From positions 31,530-37,314 of the forward strand of contig DDTF01000060.1 of the NCBI GenBank assembly GCA_002345965.1: 5,785 nt of DNA, in the 5' to 3' direction. A model generated the notes under the pieces. It was given only the letters and a program-made list of their open reading frames with translations. It made no database searches and had not been told where the DNA came from. The stretch is from Flammeovirgaceae bacterium UBA2371 (GTDB taxonomy: Bacteria; Bacteroidota; Bacteroidia; Cytophagales; Cyclobacteriaceae). Position numbers and translations under genes: made by a program. Positions within the stretch are counted from its first letter, which is position 1. Each line of letters begins with the position of its first letter. Positions 1 to 5,785 of the stretch are shown here, piece by piece.

Positions 1-1457
1 TTGATGGTATGTACGATGCCTCCTTTGCGGAACATCTTACCGTCCTTGTCTACAGTAAGTGCACCAAAAGAATACATGTAGCGCAGGTTGTACAGTGGAC
101 TTCCATCGATGATTACCAGATCTGCAATGTATCCGGGGCGCACCAGACCCAGTTTATCCTGTCGCAATGTTTTGGCGCTGTTGTAAGTGGCGGCCTTCAA
201 GACTTCCAGGGTATGCATGCCTGTCTCTCTCAGTAATTGCAGTTCACGGATGTTGGAAAAACCTGGGGTGGCAAAAATGTAATTGTCGTCAGTGCCATAG
301 GCCACGCGACCTCCCCTTTTGTTGAATTCATAAATGAGTTCACCCCAAAGTTGGTAGGCATAACTCCAGTAGTATTCGTCATCGCTGGTCCAGTCGTAAT
401 GATAGGCGCCATGATAATTTGGGTCGGGACCATTCCAGTCGATCAGCGACTGGTGGGTGAATTTTTTATGCCATGGCAGACTGGAAGCGCGGATGATATC
501 GCGGTTGGCTTCGTAGACGACACGCGTTGGCAACATGGTAACTCCATAGGCAACCAGTGAATCGGCTACTTCGGAGAGCAGGCGTTCTTTGTTGGCTTCT
601 GACCACACCTTACCGGCCTGACCGAAGCGAGCGTTTTCATCATTGTAATTATAAGTGGGGCTATAATCCTGCACAGATCGGTCCAAAGAAGATTCAGCAT
701 AAGAATAATGATGCTCAATCATGGTAACACCCAATCGTGCTGCATCCACTGCTTGAATTACCGGAGAGGTATTGGGTGCAATATGGAAAGTTGTAATACC
801 TCCTGCTGCCGTTACTTCTCTGCACACGGCTCCCAGCAGTTCCTGATTCCATCCCGGGCCTCCATCCAGGCTTACTACATGTGCGCCTTTGCTGAACATT
901 TCAGCAACTACTTTTTTCACATTGGCAGGATTGTCAAGGAAAACCTGGTCATAGTTGGTGCCAGCTCCCCAACTCCAGAGTGGAAACATTTTAGGTGCAA
1001 GAATGGAATTGGATTTACTCTTGGCTGATTCACTCATGGCATTAGTAAGGCCTCTGTCGGGAGCCGGCACCATAGTGGTAATACCATGTGCCAGCTTTAG
1101 GTAATAAACGTATTCAATGGGCATAGGCTCCTGGCGCAAGTGCATGTGTAAATCAATCATACCCGGCATTACATACTTGCCCTTAGCATCAATGACCCTG
1201 TCTCCTGTTACTCTTTCAGTAGCTCCTCTCTGCTCAGCGGTGATAGGATCAAAGGCAATCATATCAGTAATCATGTTGCCTTGTATCACGATATCATACG
1301 GACCAACGGGAGGTCCACCATGCCCTGGCAATACCATGGCTTCGCGTATCACTAATTTTTTGTAAGGCCCATTTGCCAACTCACCAAACTTCTTTTGTGC
1401 AGCGGCATCAGCTATCATAAAGAGGCAGGCAACCAGGAATAATAATTTTACTTTCAT
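1..1457 (-). CDS. Secreted amidohydrolase-family protein, downstream tandem copy (3' end cut by window)
   Basis: The reading frame is open from the ATG at 1457-1455 to the window edge: 485 codons without a stop. It is missing about 40 C-terminal residues compared with its neighbour. Residues 1-20 form a signal peptide (basic start, hydrophobic core, Ala-Ala-Ala before Gln-Lys-Lys), so the protein is probably periplasmic. The body is an amidohydrolase TIM barrel of the imidazolonepropionase-like group (COG1228 type). Visible metal-site residues are His-Met-His at 104-106 after a PGMIDL strand, His225, His249 in IEHH, and Asp390 in YGTDD. The position where binuclear relatives carry a carboxylated Lys appears to be Ser196. 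The gene begins 27 bp after the stop of the upstream paralogue, so the two are very likely co-transcribed. No Shine-Dalgarno is present. The substrate is unknown; the superfamily hydrolyses amide, lactam, ester or peptide bonds. Assignment to the superfamily is firm, the exact reaction is not. Confidence 0.93.
   Translation of the reverse strand, partial: MKVKLLFLVACLFMIADAAAQKKFGELANGPYKKLVIREAMVLPGHGGPPVGPYDIVIQGNMITDMIAFDPITAEQRGATERVTGDRVIDAKGKYVMPGMIDLHMHLRQEPMPIEYVYYLKLAHGITTMVPAPDRGLTNAMSESAKSKSNSILAPKMFPLWSWGAGTNYDQVFLDNPANVKKVVAEMFSKGAHVVSLDGGPGWNQELLGAVCREVTAAGGITTFHIAPNTSPVIQAVDAARLGVTMIEHHYSYAESSLDRSVQDYSPTYNYNDENARFGQAGKVWSEANKERLLSEVADSLVAYGVTMLPTRVVYEANRDIIRASSLPWHKKFTHQSLIDWNGPDPNYHGAYHYDWTSDDEYYWSYAYQLWGELIYEFNKRGGRVAYGTDDNYIFATPGFSNIRELQLLRETGMHTLEVLKAATYNSAKTLRQDKLGLVRPGYIADLVIIDGSPLYNLRYMYSFGALTVDKDGKMFRKGGIVHTI
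1..1457. repeat. Tandem duplication, copy A
   Basis: This segment aligns with 1606-3062 at an offset of 1605 bp. The offset drops to 1602 between the signal peptide and the codons around 860-870, because copy A has one codon fewer in the signal peptide and one codon more near residue 198. By hand count, positions 1-600 differ from copy B at about 29 sites (about 95% identity), while sampled stretches beyond 600 are nearer 80%. The duplication covers the whole gene and is therefore a paralogue pair, not a mobile element; no terminal inverted repeats or transposase are seen. Confidence 0.93.
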
Positions 1458-1484
1458 AATAGTATCAGTTGATGGATCAGAATT

Positions 1485-3062
1485 CTAATTTTTCTTTATC
1501 ACAAATGGTTCTTCCATGGCTGATACTTTACCCTCCTTTTTGGATTCGGCCACCATTTTTTCCACTTCATCCATCAGCTTGGCATTTTCAATTACGATGC
1601 CGTCCTTGATGGTATGTACGATGCCTCCTTTGCGGAACATCTTACCGTCTTTGTCTACAGTAAGTGCACCAAAAGAGTACATGTAGCGCAGGTTGTACAG
1701 TGGACTTCCATCGATGATGATCAAGTCTGCGAGGTATCCGGGACGCACCAGACCCATTTTGTCCTGTCGTAATGTTTTGGCGCTGTTGTAAGTGGCAGCC
1801 TTCAAGACTTCGAGGGTATGCATGCCTGTCTCTCTCAGTAATTGCAGTTCGCGAATGTTGGAAAAACCGGGTGTGGCAAAAATGTAATTATCGTCAGTGC
1901 CATAGGCTACTCTACCTCCCCTTTTGTTGAATTCATAAATGAGTTCACCCCACAGTTTGTAGGCATAACTCCAGTAGTACTCGTCATCGCTGGTCCAGTC
2001 GTAATGATAGGCGCCATGATAATTTGGGTCGGGACCATTCCAGTCGATCAGCGACTGGTGGGTGAATTTTTTATGCCATGGCAGACTGGAAGCGCGGATG
2101 ATATCGCGGTTGGCTTCGTAGACGACACGTGTTGGTAACATGGTAACTCCATAGGCAACCAATGAATCGGCTACCTCGGAGAGCAGGCGTTCTTTGTTGG
2201 CTTCTGACCACACTTTACCGGCCTGACCGAAGCGTTCGTTCTCATCGTTGTAGTTGTAGGTAGGACTGAAATTTTGTACCGATCTGTCCAAAGAAGATTC
2301 TGCGTAAGCATAGTGATGTTCGATCATGGTTACGCCCAAACGTGCGGCATCTACTGCATGTGTTACTGAAGTGGTATTGGGAGGAATGTGATAGGTTGTG
2401 ATGCCCCCTGCTGCAGTTACTTCTTTGCACACAGCACCCAGCAGTTCCTGATTCCATCCCAAATCGCCTACGTTGACTACGTGGGCACCTTTGCTGAACA
2501 TTTCAGCAACTACTTTCTTTACGTTGGCAGGATTGTCTAAAAACACCTGGTCGTAATTGGTATTGGCGCCCCATCCCCATATAGGGAATAGCCTGGGCGC
2601 CAGTATAGCATTCGATTTACTTTTGCCGGCTTCGCTCATGCCGCTGCTGAGGCCACGGTCTGCACCGGGCACCATAGCCGTTACCCCGTGTGCCAGTTTG
2701 AGGTAATAGATGTACTCTAAAGGCATGGGTTCTGTGCGCAAGTGCATGTGCAGGTCGATCATACCGGGCATAACGTATTTGCCGGTAGCATCAATTACAC
2801 GATCACCTGTTACTCTTTCTGTGGCTCCCCTTCGTTCAGCAGTTATAGGGTCAAATGGGATCATGTCCGTGATCATGTTACCTTGTATGACAATATCGTA
2901 AGGTCCAACAGGAGGGCCACCATGACCTGGCAACACCATCGCACCACGGATCACTAATTTTTTGTAAGGACCTGTTGCCAGCTCACCATACTTCTTTTGT
3001 GCAGAAGTATCCATGAACAACAACAAGCCAAGAGATAGTAGAAAACATTTGATTTTTATCAT
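1485..3062 (-). CDS. Secreted amidohydrolase-family protein, upstream tandem copy (complete, 525 aa)
   Basis: This is a complete gene from ATG (3062-3060) to TAG (1487-1485). Residues 1-21 are a signal peptide ending Thr-Ser-Ala before Gln-Lys-Lys, which predicts export to the periplasm. An N-terminal beta domain (about 33-98) leads to the barrel strand PGMIDLHMH with metal ligands His105 and His107. Further putative ligands are His225, His249 (IEHH) and Asp390 (YGTDD). Asn197 occupies the place where binuclear members have the bridging Lys. Residues 328-380 are rich in His, Tyr, Trp and Asp and may shape the active-site entrance. The C-terminus (about 490-525) is a charged, Lys/Glu-rich tail. 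Its length is normal to slightly long for COG1228-type proteins because of that tail. It is the first gene of a two-gene tandem duplication and probably carries the promoter for both. The sequence does not reveal the substrate; an aryldialkylphosphatase or prolidase label would be over-annotation. Confidence 0.95.
   Translation of the reverse strand: MIKIKCFLLSLGLLLFMDTSAQKKYGELATGPYKKLVIRGAMVLPGHGGPPVGPYDIVIQGNMITDMIPFDPITAERRGATERVTGDRVIDATGKYVMPGMIDLHMHLRTEPMPLEYIYYLKLAHGVTAMVPGADRGLSSGMSEAGKSKSNAILAPRLFPIWGWGANTNYDQVFLDNPANVKKVVAEMFSKGAHVVNVGDLGWNQELLGAVCKEVTAAGGITTYHIPPNTTSVTHAVDAARLGVTMIEHHYAYAESSLDRSVQNFSPTYNYNDENERFGQAGKVWSEANKERLLSEVADSLVAYGVTMLPTRVVYEANRDIIRASSLPWHKKFTHQSLIDWNGPDPNYHGAYHYDWTSDDEYYWSYAYKLWGELIYEFNKRGGRVAYGTDDNYIFATPGFSNIRELQLLRETGMHTLEVLKAATYNSAKTLRQDKMGLVRPGYLADLIIIDGSPLYNLRYMYSFGALTVDKDGKMFRKGGIVHTIKDGIVIENAKLMDEVEKMVAESKKEGKVSAMEEPFVIKKN
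1606..3062. repeat. Tandem duplication, copy B
   Basis: This is the partner of 1-1457. The longest exact match is 1981-2129, identical to 376-524 over 149 bp, which includes about 50 third-codon positions. The right limit of similarity is at or near the start codon (3062). The left limit of the unit lies outside the window for copy A and so cannot be fixed. Confidence 0.93.
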
Positions 3063-3352
3063 GGCTCAAGTTTAGGTTCAGTGAATAAGTTAGTCATTTA
3101 CTTCGCTTGAGACCTTCAAATATTGATTAGCAGGTATTATTCTTGATAAATGGTATCCAATTAATTAATCGCATAAATACACCTGGTGATGTGGCAACGG
3201 ATAACTAGCCCGCTATAATGATTAATTATTTTTGATGGAGATGTACAAATTGAATTTTGATCGCTCTGATTGCTTCTCAAGCAGATTAAGCGAACGGTTA
3301 ATATCCATCAGGAAGTTTTTCCTAATTATTGAGCTTAAGTACTTATATCCGC
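3063..3352. other. Non-coding region between cupin and amidohydrolase genes
   Basis: This 290-bp AT-rich stretch lies after the cupin stop codon and before the amidohydrolase start, both on the minus strand. It holds the candidate amidohydrolase promoter (separate entry). It also contains short palindromes such as TTAATTAA near 3161-3168 and a 5-bp stem with a 4-base loop at 3310-3323. Neither is followed by a T-run in the minus direction, so no intrinsic terminator can be called. The short plus-strand frame at 3232-3414 has no recognisable protein content and runs into the cupin gene antisense. Confidence 0.7.
3117..3150 (-). promoter_or_regulatory. Candidate Bacteroidetes-type promoter for the amidohydrolase pair
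   Basis: Read on the minus strand, AATATTTG (3124-3117) matches five of the six fixed bases of the Bacteroidetes -7 element TAnnTTTG. A TTTA (3150-3147), close to the -33 TTTG element, lies 22 bp upstream, slightly more than the usual 19-21. Transcription would start near 3110 and give a leader of about 48 nt before the ATG at 3062. The call rests on motif matching only; AT-rich DNA yields such matches by chance. Confidence 0.35.
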
Positions 3353-3712
3353 TTAAGAAGCGATATTATCCGGAGTCCAGGATTCAGGTCTGCCACCTGC
3401 GGCATTGGAGGTGACATTTAGCCCCATTACCAACAATTCGACATCTCCATGGGCTTTTGGACAATGTTCCATTCCTTTAGGTACGATGAACATTTCATCT
3501 TCATACAACTCTATGTTCCTGTCACGGAGTTGTATTGTAAGGTGACCTTTGTACAACAAAAACAATTCATCCTGGTCGTCATGCTTGTGCCAATTCAATT
3601 CACCAGTGCCTTTTGCAATCTTGATGAGCTGTCCGTTGGCTTCTCCCAAGACTTTTTGAGTCCAGTATTTTTCAATTGATGACAACTCTTTTCTTATCTG
3701 TATTTTTTCCAT
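3353..3712 (-). CDS. Small single-domain cupin protein (119 aa)
   Basis: This complete gene has an ATG at 3712-3710 and a TAA at 3355-3353. It encodes a compact cytoplasmic beta-barrel with no signal peptide. Both cupin motifs are present. Motif 1 is His42, His44, Glu49 and Gly56, in the spacing HxH-x4-E-x6-G. Motif 2 is Pro78, Gly80 and His83 in the form PxG-x2-H. His42, His44, Glu49 and His83 are the expected metal ligands. The sequence type (WHKHDDQDELF, then VPKGMEHCP) is that of the common Cupin_2 stand-alone proteins of about 110-120 residues. Most of these have no assigned reaction; they may be small dioxygenases, isomerases or sugar/ligand binders. The gene starts 79 bp after the phosphatidyltransferase stop and could share its transcript; I saw no convincing promoter in that gap. 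The family call is secure and the function unknown. Confidence 0.93.
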   Translation of the reverse strand: MEKIQIRKELSSIEKYWTQKVLGEANGQLIKIAKGTGELNWHKHDDQDELFLLYKGHLTIQLRDRNIELYEDEMFIVPKGMEHCPKAHGDVELLVMGLNVTSNAAGGRPESWTPDNIAS

Positions 3713-3791
3713 TTGTCGTACTTGTATTGGATTCCAAATACGCTAACGCAACCACAGGATTGTAAGTTTCAAAATTTATGATTTGTGTAAA

Positions 3792-4421
3792 TCAAGAGGT
3801 ATTTTTCCTATTTTTTTCACTCAACACCCAATACAAACCATGAACATTGGTTTTCCACTCAGGCATCACCATGACAATAATGATCTCTTCAATGAGTTCT
3901 ATTGTGGTAACAATAGCGGTAATGTAAAAGAGCCAATACACGGGGTGTTCGAATAAAAACATAGAACAGAGGAAAAACCCTTGCAATATTGCTGCTCCCT
4001 TGGCGAGATACGTGTGAAAGCTACTCGCTTTTCCATACCGTAAAAGTGCCAATGTCAATTGCGTAAAAAAGAAAAACAAGGGAATGGCAAAAACCAGCCA
4101 ATGTTCAATCAGAAATTCTGGTCTGGCCACCACCAGACCCAATACGCCAGCCAGTATAGTGAGGTCATCTCCCACCGAGTCCATTCTAGCCCCCAGAATG
4201 CTATTCACTTTATATCCTCGTGCGAGGAAACCGTCTACTGCATCAGTAAGGAAGCTTACAATAAGCATCCATTTGAATACATCCAATTGATTGGTGAAAA
4301 TGAGTGCCACCAAAATCGGGAATACAAAAGTTCGATAGAGGGTGATCAAATTGATCCATAGCAACGGCCCTCTGGCTTTGCGCAAATCAGAAATTTTTTT
4401 AATCTGAATGTTGTCTTTCAT
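3792..4421 (-). CDS. CDP-alcohol phosphatidyltransferase family protein (209 aa)
   Basis: This complete gene has an ATG at 4421-4419 and a TGA at 3794-3792. It carries the full CDP-alcohol phosphotransferase signature D-x2-D-G-x2-A-R-x8-G-x3-D-x3-D: Asp60, Asp63, Gly64, Ala67, Arg68, Gly77, Asp81 and Asp85. The aspartates bind the divalent metals and the CDP group. About five to six hydrophobic segments follow (roughly 31-45, 48-59, 87-100, 107-128, 142-157, 160-187), so it is an inner-membrane enzyme. Family members transfer a phosphatidyl group from CDP-diacylglycerol to an alcohol such as glycerol-3-phosphate, serine or inositol, releasing CMP. The length suits a phosphatidylglycerophosphate-synthase-like enzyme, but the acceptor alcohol cannot be read from the motif, so no gene symbol is given. 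It is divergent from the MFS transporter gene and lies upstream of the cupin gene on the same strand. Confidence 0.92.
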   Translation of the reverse strand: MKDNIQIKKISDLRKARGPLLWINLITLYRTFVFPILVALIFTNQLDVFKWMLIVSFLTDAVDGFLARGYKVNSILGARMDSVGDDLTILAGVLGLVVARPEFLIEHWLVFAIPLFFFFTQLTLALLRYGKASSFHTYLAKGAAILQGFFLCSMFLFEHPVYWLFYITAIVTTIELIEEIIIVMVMPEWKTNVHGLYWVLSEKNRKNTS

Positions 4422-4455
4422 GACCTTGATTGAATAGGATGCAGTTCGCGCTTAA

Positions 4456-4486
4456 TTTGTTGATGACTTTTGATTTTTTATATTGT
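4456..4486 (+). promoter_or_regulatory. Candidate promoter for the MFS transporter gene
   Basis: TTTG at 4456-4459 is followed after 19 bp by TATATTGT (4479-4486). That partly matches the Bacteroidetes -7 element TAnnTTTG: the first TA and the TT agree, the last two bases do not. Transcription from here would begin around 4492, about 14 nt before the proposed TTG start, and would leave a short leader. It lies in the 84-bp divergent spacer between the phosphatidyltransferase and transporter genes. This is motif evidence only. Confidence 0.3.
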
Positions 4487-4505
4487 TTACAAATTCCCAT
4501 CTAAT

Positions 4506-5785
4506 TTGAGTTTTCTTTCCTTTCTAGACAAATCTCATTCTGTTGCCAAGCAAGGCTACAGCCGGTGGCTAGTTCCTCCCGCTGCTTTGTGCATTCATTT
4601 GTGTATTGGTCAAATTTATGCCTATAGTGTTTTTAATGAACCCATGACCCGGCTTATTGGTATTGATAAGTCAGTAGCCTCAGATTGGCCATTAACAACA
4701 TTAGGATGGATTTTTAGCATTGCACTTTTTATGTTGGGGGCTTCGGCTGCTGTATTTGGAAAATGGTTGGAGCGTGTAGGGCCACGCAAAGCCATGTTCA
4801 CCTCTGCCGTTTGTTTCTGCAGTGGATTTGTGGTAGCCGCAATTGGTGTGTACCTGCACAACATCTGGATTGTATATCTGGGCCATGGTGTATTGGGTGG
4901 CATCGGATTAGGACTGGGCTATATCTCACCTGTCTCTACACTTATCAAATGGTTTCCCGACCGGCCCGGCCTCGCCACTGGTATGGCCATCATGGGTTTT
5001 GGTGGTGGAGCCATGATTGCCTCCCCCCTTTCTGTTACTCTTATGAATGAATTCAGTTCTTCTACCAGCGTAGGTGTAGGAGAAACCTTTTTGGCCATGG
5101 GTGCCATTTATTTTGTAGTGATGCTGCTGGGCGTGTTTACCGTGCGTGTGCCAGCAGATGGATGGCAACCTGCTGGCTACACAACTTCTTCAATGAAACA
5201 AAATGTAATGATTACCAGTGCCAATGTAGATGCGGACACAGCCATTAAAACACCACAGTTCTGGTTGATATTTGTTGTGCTTATGCTCAATGTCACAGCG
5301 GGTATTGGTGTATTGGGCCAGGCTTCGGTAATGATACAAGAGATGTTTTCTGTTGAAGCGGTGGGTGAATCCAATGCAATAGATGTTGCTTCCGCTGCAG
5401 GCTTTGTGGGATTATTAAGTTTGTTTAATATGTTGGGACGTTTCTTCTGGTCCTCTACATCCGATAAGATTGGAAGAAAAAACACCTATAGCATATTTTT
5501 CCTATTGGGGACTGTGCTTTATATCGCCATACCTTTCTTTGGCAATATGGGCAACAGCCTGCTATTCATTATTACATTTTGTGTCATCATCAGCATGTAT
5601 GGAGGTGGTTTTGCTACGGTGCCTGCCTACCTCAAGGACATGTTTGGTGTGATGCAGGTGGGGGCCATTCATGGACGACTTTTGGTGGCCTGGTCCTTGG
5701 CGGCACTTTTCGGACCTACGCTTATTAATTATTTGAGGGCCTATCAGATCCAAACGGTGGGGTTGCCTCCAGCACAGGCTTATTC
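4506..5785 (+). CDS. MFS transporter, oxalate/formate antiporter (OFA)-like, 3' end cut by window
   Basis: The frame is open from a TGA at 4464-4466 to the window edge. Codons before residue 47 include no ATG. I place the start at TTG 4506 because the following residues (SFLDKSH, then GYSRWLVPP) resemble the usual beginning of this family. From there 426 codons are visible, covering roughly transmembrane helices 1-11. The inter-helix signature after helix 2 is GKWLERVGPRK (85-95), and its counterpart after helix 8 is SDKIGRK (319-325). The glycine-rich RPGLATGMAIMGFGGGA stretch (153-169) is typical of the OFA group. This inner-membrane carrier would exchange or import small carboxylates (oxalate, formate and pyruvate in known relatives), but the substrate here is not determined. 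Initiation downstream at ATG 4644 would remove most of helix 1 and is unlikely. Confidence 0.88.
   Translation, partial: MSFLSFLDKSHSVAKQGYSRWLVPPAALCIHLCIGQIYAYSVFNEPMTRLIGIDKSVASDWPLTTLGWIFSIALFMLGASAAVFGKWLERVGPRKAMFTSAVCFCSGFVVAAIGVYLHNIWIVYLGHGVLGGIGLGLGYISPVSTLIKWFPDRPGLATGMAIMGFGGGAMIASPLSVTLMNEFSSSTSVGVGETFLAMGAIYFVVMLLGVFTVRVPADGWQPAGYTTSSMKQNVMITSANVDADTAIKTPQFWLIFVVLMLNVTAGIGVLGQASVMIQEMFSVEAVGESNAIDVASAAGFVGLLSLFNMLGRFFWSSTSDKIGRKNTYSIFFLLGTVLYIAIPFFGNMGNSLLFIITFCVIISMYGGGFATVPAYLKDMFGVMQVGAIHGRLLVAWSLAALFGPTLINYLRAYQIQTVGLPPAQAY

Noticed and set aside
237..560. Plus-strand open frame of 107 codons, with a 98-codon counterpart at 1842-2138
   Set aside because: Both are antisense to the amidohydrolase genes. 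They resemble each other only because the genes are duplicated. The amidohydrolase frame carries the recognisable motifs.
1..3062. The tandem repeat as a composite transposon or insertion sequence
   Set aside because: The repeat consists of the protein-coding gene itself. No transposase, terminal inverted repeats or target-site duplications are visible.
3214..3219. TATAAT on the plus strand
   Set aside because: There is no plus-strand gene downstream and no -35 partner. Bacteroidetes also do not use the standard sigma-70 hexamers.
3105..3282. GCTTGAGA (3105-3112) and TCTCAAGC (3275-3282) as a distant inverted repeat
   Set aside because: An 8-bp match 160 bp apart is expected by chance at this scale and has no supporting context.
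3310..3323. Small inverted repeat AGGAA-GTTT-TTCCT after the cupin gene
   Set aside because: The 5-bp stem is AT-leaning and no T-run follows on the minus strand, so it is too weak to call a terminator.
3334..3357. Two CTTAAG palindromes 12 bp apart around the cupin stop codon
   Set aside because: A 6-bp AT-rich pairing with a 12-base loop and no T-tract is probably chance.
3232..3414. Plus-strand 60-codon frame in the gap and the cupin 3' end
   Set aside because: It has no recognisable domain, no evident promoter, an antisense overlap with the cupin gene, and a composition typical of translated AT-rich spacer.

Overview
The window looks like a piece of a Bacteroidetes (Bacteroidota) chromosome. 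Three things point there: two exported proteins whose signal peptides end in a Ser/Ala-Ala-Gln-Lys-Lys junction, start codons with no Shine-Dalgarno sequence, and AT-rich upstream regions with partial matches to the Bacteroidetes promoter pattern (TTTG, then TAnnTTTG). I cannot name the genus. The order Chitinophagales would fit, but that is a guess from general resemblance.

Layout. Positions 1-3062 hold two tandem minus-strand genes for secreted amidohydrolase-superfamily proteins. The upstream gene (3062-1485) is complete at 525 residues. The downstream gene (1457 to beyond position 1) lacks about its last 40 residues because the window ends. They are separated by only 27 bp and are clearly a duplicated pair, collinear at an offset of about 1605 bp. 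Positions 3063-3352 are non-coding and hold a candidate promoter for the pair. Next, still on the minus strand, come a small cupin protein (3712-3353) and, upstream of it, a CDP-alcohol phosphatidyltransferase (4421-3792). An 84-bp divergent intergenic region then leads to a plus-strand MFS transporter of the oxalate/formate antiporter (OFA) type, which starts at a probable TTG (4506) and runs off the right edge.

How the genes relate. The two amidohydrolases almost certainly form one transcription unit and act in the periplasm on a small cyclic amide, lactam, peptide-like or related substrate that I cannot specify. The cupin and phosphatidyltransferase may be co-transcribed (79 bp apart), but nothing links their functions. 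The OFA-type transporter would move a small carboxylate; a link to the amidohydrolases is possible but unsupported.

Most notable signals. The two paralogues are about 95% identical in DNA over the C-terminal 600 bp, including a 149-bp stretch with no differences, but only about 80% identical in the N-terminal two thirds, with a rather sharp boundary. This suggests gene conversion. Both paralogues also seem to lack the bridging lysine of binuclear amidohydrolases, having Asn in one copy and Ser in the other, inside a loop whose length differs between copies. I see no CRISPR array, RNA gene, insertion sequence or defence system, and nothing that I would call a wholly new system.
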